A DNA stretch of 64,000 bases from Paucibacter sp. TC2R-5 (GTDB lineage Bacteria; Pseudomonadota; Gammaproteobacteria; Burkholderiales; Burkholderiaceae_C). The DNA is taken from assembly GCF_025717605.1 (NCBI RefSeq), contig NZ_JAJIRQ010000002.1, positions 639,884 through 703,883 on the forward strand, read 5' to 3'. This document shows positions 9,025-18,950 of the stretch, piece by piece. How positions within the stretch are numbered: position 1 is the first letter of the stretch; each line of letters begins with the position of its first letter. The position numbers and the translations under genes were made by a program. The notes under the pieces are model-generated. The model was not told the origin of the DNA and did not search any database. It saw only the letters and a program-made list of their open reading frames with translations.

Positions 9025-10488
9025 TCAGCCTTCGAGCTTTTTCTTCAGCAACTCATTCACCGCCGTCGGGTTCGCCTTGCCCTTGGTGGCTTTCATCGCC
9101 TGACCGACCAGCGCATTGAAAGCCTTCTCCTTGCCGGCGCGGAACTCTTCGACCGATTTCGGATTGGCCGCCAAAACCTCGTCGAGGATGCGCTCTAACT
9201 CGGTGTTATCGCTCATCTGCTTCAAGCCCATGGATTCGATCAGCGCATCGACCGTTTGCGCAGGTCCGGTCCACAGCGCTTCAAACAATTGACGCGCGCC
9301 ATTGTTCGAGATCGTGCCGTCGCTGATGCGCGCGATCAGGGCAGCCAAGGTTGCGGCGTCGACCGGGCTGCTCGATAGCGGCCGGTCTTCGCTATTGAGC
9401 CGGCGGGCGAACTCGCCCATCAGCCAGTTGGCGACCAGTTTGGGCTGTCCGCAGGCCTTGGCCGCCGTCTCGAAGAAGGCGCCAAAGTCCTTGCTCTGCG
9501 TCATCATGGCCGCGTCGTAGGCAGGCAGACCAAACTCGCTCTGGAAGCGCTTGGCCATGGGCTCGGGCAGCTCCGGCATCTCGCTGCGTACCCGCTCGAT
9601 CCACTCGTTAGCGATCAGGAGTGGTGGTAGATCCGGGTCGGGGAAGTAGCGGTAATCGGCCGCGTCTTCCTTGCTGCGCATGGACCGTGTTTCGCCCGTG
9701 TCGGGGTTGAACAGAATCGTGGCCTGCTGGATCGCGCGGCCGTCTTCCAACTCGTCAATCTGCCAATTCACCTCATAGTCCACCGCCTGCAAGATGTAGC
9801 GGAAGCTGTTCAGGTTCTTGATCTCGCGGCGCGTGCCGTAAGGCTCGCCGGGGCGGCGCACCGACACATTGACGTCGCAGCGGAAGGAGCCTTCCTGCAT
9901 ATTGCCGTCGCAAATGCCCAACCACACCACCAGCGCGTGCAGGGTCTTGGCGTACTCGGCGGCTTCCGCCGCGCTGCGCATTTCGGGCTCGGAGACGATC
10001 TCCAGCAGCGGCGTGCCGGCGCGGTTCAGGTCGATGCCGGTCAGGCCGTGATAGTCCTCGTGCAAGCTCTTGCCCGCGTCTTCTTCGAGGTGGGCGCGAG
10101 TCAGGTTGACCACGTGCTTGACGTCGCCGACAAAGAACTCCAGTTTGCCACCCTGCACGACCGGGATTTCGTACTGGCTGATCTGATAACCCTTGGGCAG
10201 ATCGGGGTAGAAATAGTTCTTGCGTGCAAAAATCGACAGCGGTGCGACCTTGGCGCCGACCGCCAGACCGAAGCGGATCGCCCGCTCGACCGCGCCACGG
10301 TTCAAGACCGGCAGCGTGCCCGGCAGGGCCAGATCGACCGGCGAGGCCTGCGTGTTCGGCGCGGCGCCAAAAGCGGTCGAGGAGCCGCTGAAAATTTTCG
10401 ACTGGGTCGACAGTTGGACATGGTTTTCCAGACCGATCACGACCTCATAGCCGCGAATAAGTTTGCTGTTGCTACTGCTGCTGCTCAT
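9025..10488 (-). CDS. gatB: Asp-tRNA(Asn)/Glu-tRNA(Gln) amidotransferase subunit B
   Basis: The 487-residue kinase/tRNA-binding subunit of the GatCAB complex, which converts Glu-tRNA(Gln) and Asp-tRNA(Asn) to their amides. The N-terminal GatB core has [13 protein letters not shown], the cradle motif [15 protein letters not shown] and [11 protein letters not shown]; the C-terminal YqeY-like tail domain covers about 330-487 and ends [18 protein letters not shown] poly-Ser stretch (SSSSS) precedes the conserved start. It is last of the gatC-gatA-gatB operon, 2 bp after gatA, and convergent with the DUF4124-like gene. Confidence 0.96.
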   Translation of the reverse strand: MSSSSSNSKLIRGYEVVIGLENHVQLSTQSKIFSGSSTAFGAAPNTQASPVDLALPGTLPVLNRGAVERAIRFGLAVGAKVAPLSIFARKNYFYPDLPKGYQISQYEIPVVQGGKLEFFVGDVKHVVNLTRAHLEEDAGKSLHEDYHGLTGIDLNRAGTPLLEIVSEPEMRSAAEAAEYAKTLHALVVWLGICDGNMQEGSFRCDVNVSVRRPGEPYGTRREIKNLNSFRYILQAVDYEVNWQIDELEDGRAIQQATILFNPDTGETRSMRSKEDAADYRYFPDPDLPPLLIANEWIERVRSEMPELPEPMAKRFQSEFGLPAYDAAMMTQSKDFGAFFETAAKACGQPKLVANWLMGEFARRLNSEDRPLSSSPVDAATLAALIARISDGTISNNGARQLFEALWTGPAQTVDALIESMGLKQMSDNTELERILDEVLAANPKSVEEFRAGKEKAFNALVGQAMKATKGKANPTAVNELLKKKLEG

Positions 10489-10490
10489 AT

Positions 10491-11993
10491 TCAGATTCCC
10501 GCCGGGGCAGCCAGGTGCCAGTCGGTCGCTTGTTGCAAGGCATGGGCCGCATGCAAGAGCTGACCCTCCTGGAAATAGTTGCCGAGTAGCTGCAAGCCCA
10601 CAGGCATGCCGCCCTCGCCGAAACCGACCGGCACGCTCATGCCGGGCAGGCCGGCCAAGGAGCCGGGCAGGGTGAAGATGTCGGCCAGATAGGCCTTGAC
10701 CGGGTCATCGGCGCCTTCGCCATGCTTCCAGGCGACGGTCGGTGCGACCGGGCCGGCGATCAGATCGCATTGCGTGAAGCAGCGCTGGAAGTCGTCGGCA
10801 ATCATGCGGCGCAGCTTTTGCGCCTGCAGGTAGTAGGCGTCGTAATAACCGTGAGACAAGACGTAGCTGCCAATCATGATGCGGCGCTTGACCTCGGGCC
10901 CGAAGCCTTCGGCACGGGTCTTTTTGTACATGTCCAGCAAATCGTCGTACTGGGCGGCGCGATGGCCAAACCGCACGCCATCGAAGCGGCTCAGGTTCGA
11001 GCTGGCCTCGGCCGGCGCAATGATGTAGTAAACCGGAATCGCCAACTCGGTGCGCGGCAGGCTGACGTCGACCAGCGTGGCGCCGAGCTTTTCCAGTTCC
11101 GCCAGACCGGCGCGCACGGCGCCGTTGACGTCGGCCGCCAAGGCCGCCGGAAAGAACTCGACGGGCAAGCCGATGCGCAGGCCTTTGAGTGGCTGTGCCG
11201 CAGTGGCGCCGGGCCGTGCTTGCAACATTTGTGTGTGGAAGTCTTGGGGCGGGCGCTGCACGCTGGTGGCGTCACGCTCATCGAAGCCGCTCATCGCCGA
11301 CAGCAGCATGGCGCAGTCTTCGGCCGAGCGGGCCATCGGGCCGGCTTGGTCGAGGCTGGACGCAAACGCGATCATGCCGAAACGGCTGCACACGCCATAG
11401 GTCGGCTTGATGCCGCTGATGCCGGTGAAGCTGGCTGGTTGGCGGATGGAGCCCCCCGTGTCGGTGCCGGTCGTGGCGGGCACCAGGCGGGCCGCCACGG
11501 CTGCGGCCGAGCCGCCCGAGGAGCCGCCTGGTACGCGGCCATGGTCCCAGGGGTTGGCCACGGGGCCAAACGCCGAGTTCTCATTCGCCGAGCCCATCGC
11601 GAATTCATCGCAGTTGAGCTTGCCCAGTGAGATCGTGCCGGCCGCAAATAGCCGCTCCAGCACGGTTGCATCAAACGGGCTGCGGTAAGACTTAAGGATC
11701 TTGGAGCCGGCCGTGGTCGGCATGTCTTTGGTGACGAAGATGTCCTTGTGCGCCAGCGGCACGCCCAGCAGCGCAGCACCGTCACCGGCCGCGCGGCGCG
11801 CGTCGGCGGCCGTCGCGGCGGCCAGCGAAGCGTCGGCATCGGTGTGCAAGAAGCAACCCAGGCCTTCGTGCTGCTTCACCCGCGCCAGCAAATGCTGCGT
11901 CAATTCGACGCTGCTGAGCTGCTTGGCGGCCAGGGCGCGGCTCAAATCGGCCACACCCAAATCATGCAATGCTTTATTTGTCGTCGTTGTCAT
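10491..11993 (-). CDS. gatA: Asp-tRNA(Asn)/Glu-tRNA(Gln) amidotransferase subunit A
   Basis: The 500-residue amidase subunit of GatCAB that supplies ammonia from glutamine. It belongs to the amidase signature family. The Ser-cisSer-Lys triad is visible: Lys in [11 protein letters not shown] and the two serines in [15 protein letters not shown] and [12 protein letters not shown]. Its start overlaps the stop of gatC by one base and its stop lies 2 bp before gatB, so the three are one translational unit. Confidence 0.96.
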   Translation of the reverse strand: MTTTTNKALHDLGVADLSRALAAKQLSSVELTQHLLARVKQHEGLGCFLHTDADASLAAATAADARRAAGDGAALLGVPLAHKDIFVTKDMPTTAGSKILKSYRSPFDATVLERLFAAGTISLGKLNCDEFAMGSANENSAFGPVANPWDHGRVPGGSSGGSAAAVAARLVPATTGTDTGGSIRQPASFTGISGIKPTYGVCSRFGMIAFASSLDQAGPMARSAEDCAMLLSAMSGFDERDATSVQRPPQDFHTQMLQARPGATAAQPLKGLRIGLPVEFFPAALAADVNGAVRAGLAELEKLGATLVDVSLPRTELAIPVYYIIAPAEASSNLSRFDGVRFGHRAAQYDDLLDMYKKTRAEGFGPEVKRRIMIGSYVLSHGYYDAYYLQAQKLRRMIADDFQRCFTQCDLIAGPVAPTVAWKHGEGADDPVKAYLADIFTLPGSLAGLPGMSVPVGFGEGGMPVGLQLLGNYFQEGQLLHAAHALQQATDWHLAAPAGI

Positions 11994-12292
11994 TATTCGA
12001 TCACCTTGGGCACCAGGAACAGGCCGTCCTCGACGGCGGGCGCGCTGCGCTGATTCAGCTCACGTTGATTTGTCTCCGTGACCAGGTCTTCGCGCAGGCG
12101 CAAGCTCACTTCTTGCACCGCAGACAGCGGCGTGTAGAGCGGCTCAACGCCGCTGGTGTCCACCGCGCTCATTTGTTCGACGATGGAAAAGAAGCCATTG
12201 AGCTGGCCCAGCAGGGCGGCGCTTTCGGCCTCATGCAGTTCCAGCCGGGCCAAATTGGCGATACGGCTTACGTCTTGTGGGGTCAGGGCCAT
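11993..12292 (-). CDS. gatC: Asp-tRNA(Asn)/Glu-tRNA(Gln) amidotransferase subunit C
   Basis: A 99-residue small subunit that holds GatA and GatB together. The start [17 protein letters not shown] is the conserved family N-terminus, so the ATG at 12292 is used rather than one 33 bp upstream. The family pattern [11 protein letters not shown] and [10 protein letters not shown] is present near residues 50-75. First gene of gatC-gatA-gatB, divergent from mreB across about 320 bp. Confidence 0.93.
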   Translation of the reverse strand: MALTPQDVSRIANLARLELHEAESAALLGQLNGFFSIVEQMSAVDTSGVEPLYTPLSAVQEVSLRLREDLVTETNQRELNQRSAPAVEDGLFLVPKVIE

Positions 12293-13660
<1,368 letters not shown>

Positions 13661-13672
13661 TGGGCGAAGGCC

Positions 13673-13780
13673 TACTGCGCGAAGGCCTGGCGTCGTTGGG
13701 CGGTGCGCGCAATCCTCACGTACAGGAAGTACGTTCCGGTTGCTGTGCTCCGGCCGCCTAGCCAAGCCTCCGCTCGCTAC
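13673..13780 (+). repeat. Dispersed intergenic repeat, copy A
   Basis: A roughly 108-bp element in the mreB-mreC gap that aligns over its whole length with copy B after rodA. Shared blocks include TACTGCGCGA, GCGTCGTTGG, GTACGTTCCGGTT, CCGCCTAGCC and CCGCTCGCTAC. The core has an inverted repeat CGTAC-aggaa-GTACG (about 13709-13723). Noncoding; probably a family present in many copies in the genome. Confidence 0.75.
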
Positions 13781-13825
13781 GGCCCGTGAGACTGCTTATG
13801 TCGAATCGAAACGTCCTGAAGCGCC

Positions 13826-14791
13826 ATGTCCCTCGGCCCCTTTGATCGCGACACCCCTCCGTTCTTTCGTCAAGGCGCTTCGGCGCTGACGAAGCTGCTG
13901 CTGTGCGCGGCGCTGGCGCTGTTTTTGATGGTGGCCGATGCGCGTTTCAAGTTGACCGCGCCGGCGCGGGCCAGCATGGCCTTGGCTTTGCAACCCTTGC
14001 AGACCCTCTTGCTGGCACCGGTGGACGCTTGGGAAACGCTGCAAGACTATCTGCGCGGCACCGAGAGCGCGCGCGAGGCCGAGAACCTGGCACGACGCCA
14101 GCTAGTGCAACAGGCCGAACGCCTGAGCCGCGCCGAGCAGCTGCAGGCCGAGAACCAGCGCTTGCGCGCCTTGCTGGAGCTGCGCCCTGCCGTGCAGGTC
14201 AGCTCGGTCTCGGCCGAGGTGCTGTACGAGGCGACCGACCCCTATTCGCGCCGCGTCGTCATCGACCGGGGCAGCCGGCATGGCGTGCAGCCGGGCGCGC
14301 CGGTCATCAATGACAAGGGCGTGCTCGGTCAGGTCACCAGGGTTTACGGTCTCAGCGCCGAGGTGACCTTGCTGAACGACAAGGATGCGGCGATTCCGGT
14401 CTTGAACTCGCGCACCCAGCAACGTAACGCGGCATTTGGGCGCAGCGATGGCAATGGCATGGAGCTGCGCTTTCTGGCCGCCAATGCCGACGTCAAAGAG
14501 GGCGACGTTTTGGTAACGTCTGGCCTTGACGGTGTCTACCCACCCGGCCTGCCGGTCGCGCGCGTCAGCTTAGTCGAGCGGCGCGGCGATACCAGCTTTG
14601 CCAGCGTCGGCCTGCAACCCATCGCGCAGGCCGACAGCGCCCGCCATGTCTTGGTCCTGCAGCCGCTGGCCCAGCATGAGGCGGCACAGGCCGAAGCCGC
14701 TGCGGCGGCAGCCGCCGATGCAGCTTCTGCGGCGGCCAGCAAGAGCGCGCGCAAGGCCGCAGCGGCGGCGGCCAAAGGAGGCTCGAAATGA
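13826..14791 (+). CDS. mreC: Rod shape-determining protein MreC
   Basis: A 321-residue bitopic inner-membrane protein that links MreB to the periplasmic elongation machinery. After a short cytoplasmic N-terminus there is one membrane helix (about 23-42, LLLCAALALFLMVADA), a coiled coil (about 75-115) and a beta-rich MreC domain (VVIDRGSRHGVQPGAPVINDKGVLGQV, then DVLVTSGLDGVYPPGLPVA). The last about 55 residues are an Ala-rich tail (EAAAAAAADAASAAASK) not needed in the core family. Its stop overlaps mreD by 4 bp. Confidence 0.95.
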   Translation: MSLGPFDRDTPPFFRQGASALTKLLLCAALALFLMVADARFKLTAPARASMALALQPLQTLLLAPVDAWETLQDYLRGTESAREAENLARRQLVQQAERLSRAEQLQAENQRLRALLELRPAVQVSSVSAEVLYEATDPYSRRVVIDRGSRHGVQPGAPVINDKGVLGQVTRVYGLSAEVTLLNDKDAAIPVLNSRTQQRNAAFGRSDGNGMELRFLAANADVKEGDVLVTSGLDGVYPPGLPVARVSLVERRGDTSFASVGLQPIAQADSARHVLVLQPLAQHEAAQAEAAAAAAADAASAAASKSARKAAAAAAKGGSK

Positions 14792-15309
14792 TCATGCCGC
14801 GTGGCTCCGGCCAGCTCTTGATGCCGGCCAATCCGCTCTTTATTGGCCTCAGTTTGATCCTGGCGCTGATGGTCGATATGGTGCCGATCGGCCGTTCGCC
14901 CGCGATGCCCGATTTGCTGGCCGTGGTGCTGGTGTTCTGGGGCGTGCACCAGCCGCGCCGCATTGGTGTGAGCTGGGCCTTTGCCTTCGGTTTGCTGGTG
15001 GACGTTCACCATGGCGCCTTGCTCGGTCAGCATGCGCTGGCCTACAGCCTGCTCAGCTACGCGGCGGTCAGCCTGCACCGCCGCCTGCCCGGCTTTGGGC
15101 TGGTGACGCAGGCCTTCCATGTTCTGCCCCTGTTCATGGCGGCCCATGCGGTGTCGCTGCTGGTGCGCATGGTGGTGGGCGGCATGTGGCCGGGCTGGCA
15201 GCTGGCTTTGGCCCCGCTGTTCGAGGCGATGCTGTGGCCGCTGGCCACCGTCTTGCTGCTGGCGCCGCAGCGGCGGGCGCCGGATCGCGACGCCAATCGC
15301 CCCCTGTGA
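14788..15309 (+). CDS. mreD: Rod shape-determining protein MreD
   Basis: A 173-residue integral membrane protein with about five hydrophobic segments and the family patterns PDLLAVVLVFWGVHQPRRIGV and FAFGLLVDVHHGALLGQHALAY. It is a partner of MreC in the elongasome. The start ATGA overlaps the mreC stop; the MreD frame ends 43 bp before mrdA. Confidence 0.94.
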   Translation: MIMPRGSGQLLMPANPLFIGLSLILALMVDMVPIGRSPAMPDLLAVVLVFWGVHQPRRIGVSWAFAFGLLVDVHHGALLGQHALAYSLLSYAAVSLHRRLPGFGLVTQAFHVLPLFMAAHAVSLLVRMVVGGMWPGWQLALAPLFEAMLWPLATVLLLAPQRRAPDRDANRPL

Positions 15310-15352
15310 GTGCCCTTGTGAATCCCCTTGTGAGCGGCTCAGGGCTCCCGAC

Positions 15353-17515
15353 ATGACGGTGATGAAGAACATCCAGCAAGAGCTGGGCGGCTTTCGCTTG
15401 CGCTTGGTCGCGGCCGGCTTGTTTGTGCTCTTGTGCTTTGGCCTGTTGACGGCCCGCTTGCTGTTTTTGCAGGTCACGCAACATGACAATTTGCTCGACC
15501 GCGCCGAGTCCAATCGCACCACCATCGTCCCCATCGTGCCCAACCGGGGCCTGATCAAGGACCGCAATGGCGTCGTGCTGGCCAGTAACTACTCCGCCTA
15601 CACGCTGGAGATCACGCCGGCCAAGGTCGATGATCTAGACGGCACCATCGACGCGCTGGCCCAGCTGATCGAGATCCAGCCGCGCGACCGCAAGCGCCTC
15701 AAGCGCCTGATGAGCGAGAGCAAGAACTTCGAGTCGCTGCCGATTCGCACCAAGCTCAGTGACACCGAAGTCGCCAAGTTCACCGCGCAGCGCTTTCGCT
15801 TCCCCGGCGTCGAGATCAAGGCGCGGCTGTTCCGCAACTACCCGCTGGGTGAGGTCGGCGCGCATTTGATCGGCTATATCGGCCGCATCAACCAGGCCGA
15901 GAAGAAGGCCATGGATGATTGGGAGGAAGAAGACTTCGCCAATTACCGCGGCACCGAGTACATCGGCAAGCTGGGCCTGGAACAGGCTTATGAGCGCGAG
16001 CTGCACGGCATCACCGGCTTCGAGCAGTTGGAGACCAGTGCCGGCGGGCGCGCCGTGCGCCGGCTCGCCCACAAGCCACCCACGCCGGGCAACACCTTGG
16101 TGCTGTCGATCGACATCCGCCTGCAAGCGCTGGTCGAGGAGTTGTACAAGGACCGGCGCGGCGCGCTGGTGGCGATTGACCCGCGCAATGGTGAGGTGCT
16201 GGCCTTTGTGTCCAAGCCGACCTTTGACCCTAACTTGTTTGTCGATGGCATCGACGCCGACAACTGGCGCGAGCTGAACGAGAACATCGACAAACCTTTG
16301 TTGAACCGGGCGATGCGTGGCACCTATCCGCCGGGCTCCACCTTCAAGCCCTTTATGGCGATGGCGGCCCTGAACTCGGGCAAGCGTTCGCCCAGCCTGA
16401 TCATCCAGGACAACCTCACCTACAGCTTCGGCGGCCGCACCTTCGGCAGCCCCGAGGTGGACCGGCCCGGCCCTAAAGACATGCGTTTGGCCATCGTCAG
16501 TTCCAGCAATGTCTATTTCTACAGCCTGGCCAATGAGATGGGCGTGGACCTGATTCATGACGAGTTGGAACCGTTCGGCTTTGGCCGCAAGACCGGCATC
16601 GACCTGATCGGCGAGCTGACCGGTGATCTGCCGTCCACCGCCTGGAAGCGCACCCGCTTTAAAAAGCCCGAGCAGCAAAAATGGTATGCCGGTGAGACGA
16701 TTTCGCTGGGTATCGGCCAGGGTTACAACAACTTCACCATGCTGCAACTGGCCACGGCCACCTCGACGCTGTCCTCCGCCGGCCTGCGCTACAAGCCGCG
16801 CTTGGTGCGCGAGATTCAGGACGTCGTCAAACATGAACAGCGCCGCGTCGCCAGTGACGCGATGACGCCCTTGCCGCTCAGGCCCGAACAGGTCGATGTG
16901 ATTTTGAATGCTATGCATGGTGTGACGGTGGAAGGCACCTCGCGCGCTGTGTTTGCCGGCGCCGGCTACAAGAGCGGCGGTAAGACCGGCACCGCGCAAG
17001 CGGTGGGCTTGCGTGCCGGCGAAAAGTACAAAGACATCAAGGCCGATGAACGCAAGCGCGACCATTCGCTCTACGTCGCCTTCGCGCCTATCGAAGCGCC
17101 GACGATCGCGGTGGCGGTGATCGTCGAGAACGCCGGTTTCGGCTCCACCTCGGCCGCGCCTATCGCCCGGCGCCTGTTCGACTTTGTGCTGATGGGGCAA
17201 TACCCGAGCGAAGAAGACATCGCCCTGACCCAGCAAGGCAAGACCACCGCACCGGTCGGCAAGCCGCGCCTGGCGACCGAGATCCCGCTGCCGGGCAATG
17301 CGGCCGATGTAGCGGCGGCAGCTTCGGCGGCCTCCGCCTCGGCTGCTGGTTCTTCTGCTTCTGCGTCTGCCCCCATGCCTTCCGCTTCAGCAGCTTCGGC
17401 AGTTCCGGCGATAGCGAGCACGCCGGCCGCATCCGCAGCCAGCAGGCCAGCCCTTCGGCCGGCCAGTGCCCCAAGAGCCGCTGTCCAGCCGCCCGCATCC
17501 GGAGCTTCGCGATGA
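15353..17515 (+). CDS. mrdA: Penicillin-binding protein 2 (peptidoglycan D,D-transpeptidase)
   Basis: A 720-residue transpeptidase that crosslinks peptidoglycan during cell elongation together with RodA. It has an N-terminal membrane helix (about 22-42), dimerisation domain (about 60-230) and transpeptidase domain. Nucleophile S329 lies in GTYPPGSTFKPF (SxxK); SSSN (SxN) and KSGGKTGTAQAV (KTG) follow. The ATG at 15353 begins MTVMKNIQQELGGFRLR; a second candidate is 9 bp on. The last about 80 residues are an Ala/Ser/Pro low-complexity tail (ASASAAGSSASASAPMPS), longer than in the usual about 630-650-residue enzyme. The stop overlaps rodA by 4 bp. Confidence 0.95.
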   Translation: MTVMKNIQQELGGFRLRLVAAGLFVLLCFGLLTARLLFLQVTQHDNLLDRAESNRTTIVPIVPNRGLIKDRNGVVLASNYSAYTLEITPAKVDDLDGTIDALAQLIEIQPRDRKRLKRLMSESKNFESLPIRTKLSDTEVAKFTAQRFRFPGVEIKARLFRNYPLGEVGAHLIGYIGRINQAEKKAMDDWEEEDFANYRGTEYIGKLGLEQAYERELHGITGFEQLETSAGGRAVRRLAHKPPTPGNTLVLSIDIRLQALVEELYKDRRGALVAIDPRNGEVLAFVSKPTFDPNLFVDGIDADNWRELNENIDKPLLNRAMRGTYPPGSTFKPFMAMAALNSGKRSPSLIIQDNLTYSFGGRTFGSPEVDRPGPKDMRLAIVSSSNVYFYSLANEMGVDLIHDELEPFGFGRKTGIDLIGELTGDLPSTAWKRTRFKKPEQQKWYAGETISLGIGQGYNNFTMLQLATATSTLSSAGLRYKPRLVREIQDVVKHEQRRVASDAMTPLPLRPEQVDVILNAMHGVTVEGTSRAVFAGAGYKSGGKTGTAQAVGLRAGEKYKDIKADERKRDHSLYVAFAPIEAPTIAVAVIVENAGFGSTSAAPIARRLFDFVLMGQYPSEEDIALTQQGKTTAPVGKPRLATEIPLPGNAADVAAAASAASASAAGSSASASAPMPSASAASAVPAIASTPAASAASRPALRPASAPRAAVQPPASGASR

Positions 17516-18666
17516 CCGACGTTTTCAAAAAGCCCAGTCTTTGGCAGCACCTCAAACCGATGTTCGCCGGCTTTGACATTCCGCTGCTGCTGGCCATCGC
17601 TTGGCTGGCCGGCATTGGCTTGATATCGATGTACTCGGCAGGTTTCGATCACGGCACCCGATTCGTCGACCATGGCCGCAATATGCTGCTGGCTTTCGGG
17701 GTCATGTTCCTGGTGGCGCAGCTGCCGCCGCAGCGCTTGATGGCGCTGGCGATACCGCTTTACACCGTGGGCATGGCGCTGTTGCTGGCGACGGCGCTGT
17801 TCGGCATCAGCAAAAAAGGGGCGACCCGCTGGCTCAATATAGGCATCGTCATCCAACCTTCGGAGTTGCTGAAGATTGCCACGCCGCTGATGCTGGCCTG
17901 GTGGTTCCAAAAGCGCGAAGGGGCGCTGCGTCTGGCCGACTTCATCGCCGCCTTTGTCTTGCTCTTGCTGCCGGTAGCCCTGGTGGCCAAACAGCCCGAT
18001 TTGGGCACCGCCATCCTGGTCGCGGCGGCCGGCATCTATGTGATTTTCTTTGCCGGCCTGTCCTGGCGCTTGATCCTGCCGGCCTTTGTGCTCGGTGCAG
18101 CGGCCGTCACGGCGCTGATCATGAGCGAAGACGCCATCTGCCAGCCCGACGTGACCTGGCCGGTGCTGCGTGAGTACCAAAAGAACCGCGTCTGCACATT
18201 GCTGGACCCGACCAAAGACCCGCTGGGCAAGGGCTTTCACATCATCCAGGGCGGTATCGCGATCGGCTCCGGCGGCATCACCGGCAAGGGCTTTATGCAA
18301 GGCACGCAAACCCATCTGGAGTTCATCCCCGAGCGCACCACCGACTTCATATTTGCAGCCTTCGGCGAGGAGTTCGGCCTGGTCGGCGCGATGGCCTTGC
18401 TGGCGGGGTTTTCGGCCCTGATATTGCGCGGGCTGCTGATCGCCTCGAGCGCGCCGACCATGTTCGCGCGCCTGATGGCGGGCGCGGTGACGATGAGCTT
18501 TTTCACCTATGTCTTCGTCAATATGGGCATGGTCAGCGGCATCTTGCCGGTCGTGGGCGTGCCCCTGCCTTTCATCAGTTATGGCGGCACGGCGATGGTG
18601 ATGCTGGGCATCAGTTTGGGGATGCTGATGTCGATCGCCAAGAGCCGGCGCTTCAATCAGTCTTGA
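17512..18666 (+). CDS. rodA: Rod shape-determining glycosyltransferase RodA
   Basis: A 384-residue SEDS-family peptidoglycan polymerase in the inner membrane, partner of PBP2. It has about ten hydrophobic segments and SEDS signatures KKGATRWLNIG, QPSELLKIATPLM, KQPDLGTAILV and the C-terminal GVPLPFISYGGTAMV. It overlaps mrdA by 4 bp and ends the elongation operon; a repeat element follows the stop. Confidence 0.96.
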   Translation: MTDVFKKPSLWQHLKPMFAGFDIPLLLAIAWLAGIGLISMYSAGFDHGTRFVDHGRNMLLAFGVMFLVAQLPPQRLMALAIPLYTVGMALLLATALFGISKKGATRWLNIGIVIQPSELLKIATPLMLAWWFQKREGALRLADFIAAFVLLLLPVALVAKQPDLGTAILVAAAGIYVIFFAGLSWRLILPAFVLGAAAVTALIMSEDAICQPDVTWPVLREYQKNRVCTLLDPTKDPLGKGFHIIQGGIAIGSGGITGKGFMQGTQTHLEFIPERTTDFIFAAFGEEFGLVGAMALLAGFSALILRGLLIASSAPTMFARLMAGAVTMSFFTYVFVNMGMVSGILPVVGVPLPFISYGGTAMVMLGISLGMLMSIAKSRRFNQS

Positions 18667-18672
18667 GCGGCA

Positions 18673-18801
18673 GAGAACTTTTTACTGCGCGACCGCCATG
18701 CGTCGTTGGCCGGGTGCTCGAAATCCTCTCGTACAGGGAGTACGTTCCGGTTTCTGCGCTCCGTCCGCCTAGCCTGACGACCGCTCGCTACAAAAGTTCT
18801 C
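18673..18801 (+). repeat. Dispersed intergenic repeat, copy B, with flanking inverted repeats
   Basis: The second copy of the element seen between mreB and mreC, here just after rodA. The homologous core is 18683-18791 with inverted repeat CGTAC-aggga-GTACG. This copy is bounded by a perfect 10-bp inverted repeat, GAGAACTTTT (18673-18682) and AAAAGTTCTC (18792-18801), which could close a long stem and serve as an RNA end structure or mark a mobile unit. Confidence 0.75.
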
Positions 18802-18826
18802 AGCCGCTAAGCCTAGTTCAGCGCCG

Positions 18827-18950
18827 CAGGCTCTAGCTTGTGGGCTCAATGGGATGAGCCTGTTCGCTCAGCGCAGGCTCTAGCTAAGCTCAATGGGATG
18901 AGCCTGGTCGCTCGGCGCAGGCTCTAGCTAAGCTCAATGGGATGAGCCTG
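18827..18950. repeat. Three tandem 44-47 bp repeats over the 3' end of the histidine kinase gene
   Basis: Three head-to-tail copies: 18827-18873 (47 bp), 18874-18917 (44 bp) and 18918-18950 (partial). Each contains CAGGCTCTAGCT followed by CTCAATGGGATGAGCCTG. The copy nearest the gene encodes its last codons (QAHPIELS and stop, on the minus strand); the others lie downstream of the stop, so the unit arose by duplication of the gene end. Confidence 0.85.

Noticed and set aside
15635-17236. 533-codon open frame antisense to mrdA
   Set aside because: Composition of a GC-rich shadow frame; mrdA on the other strand has all transpeptidase motifs.
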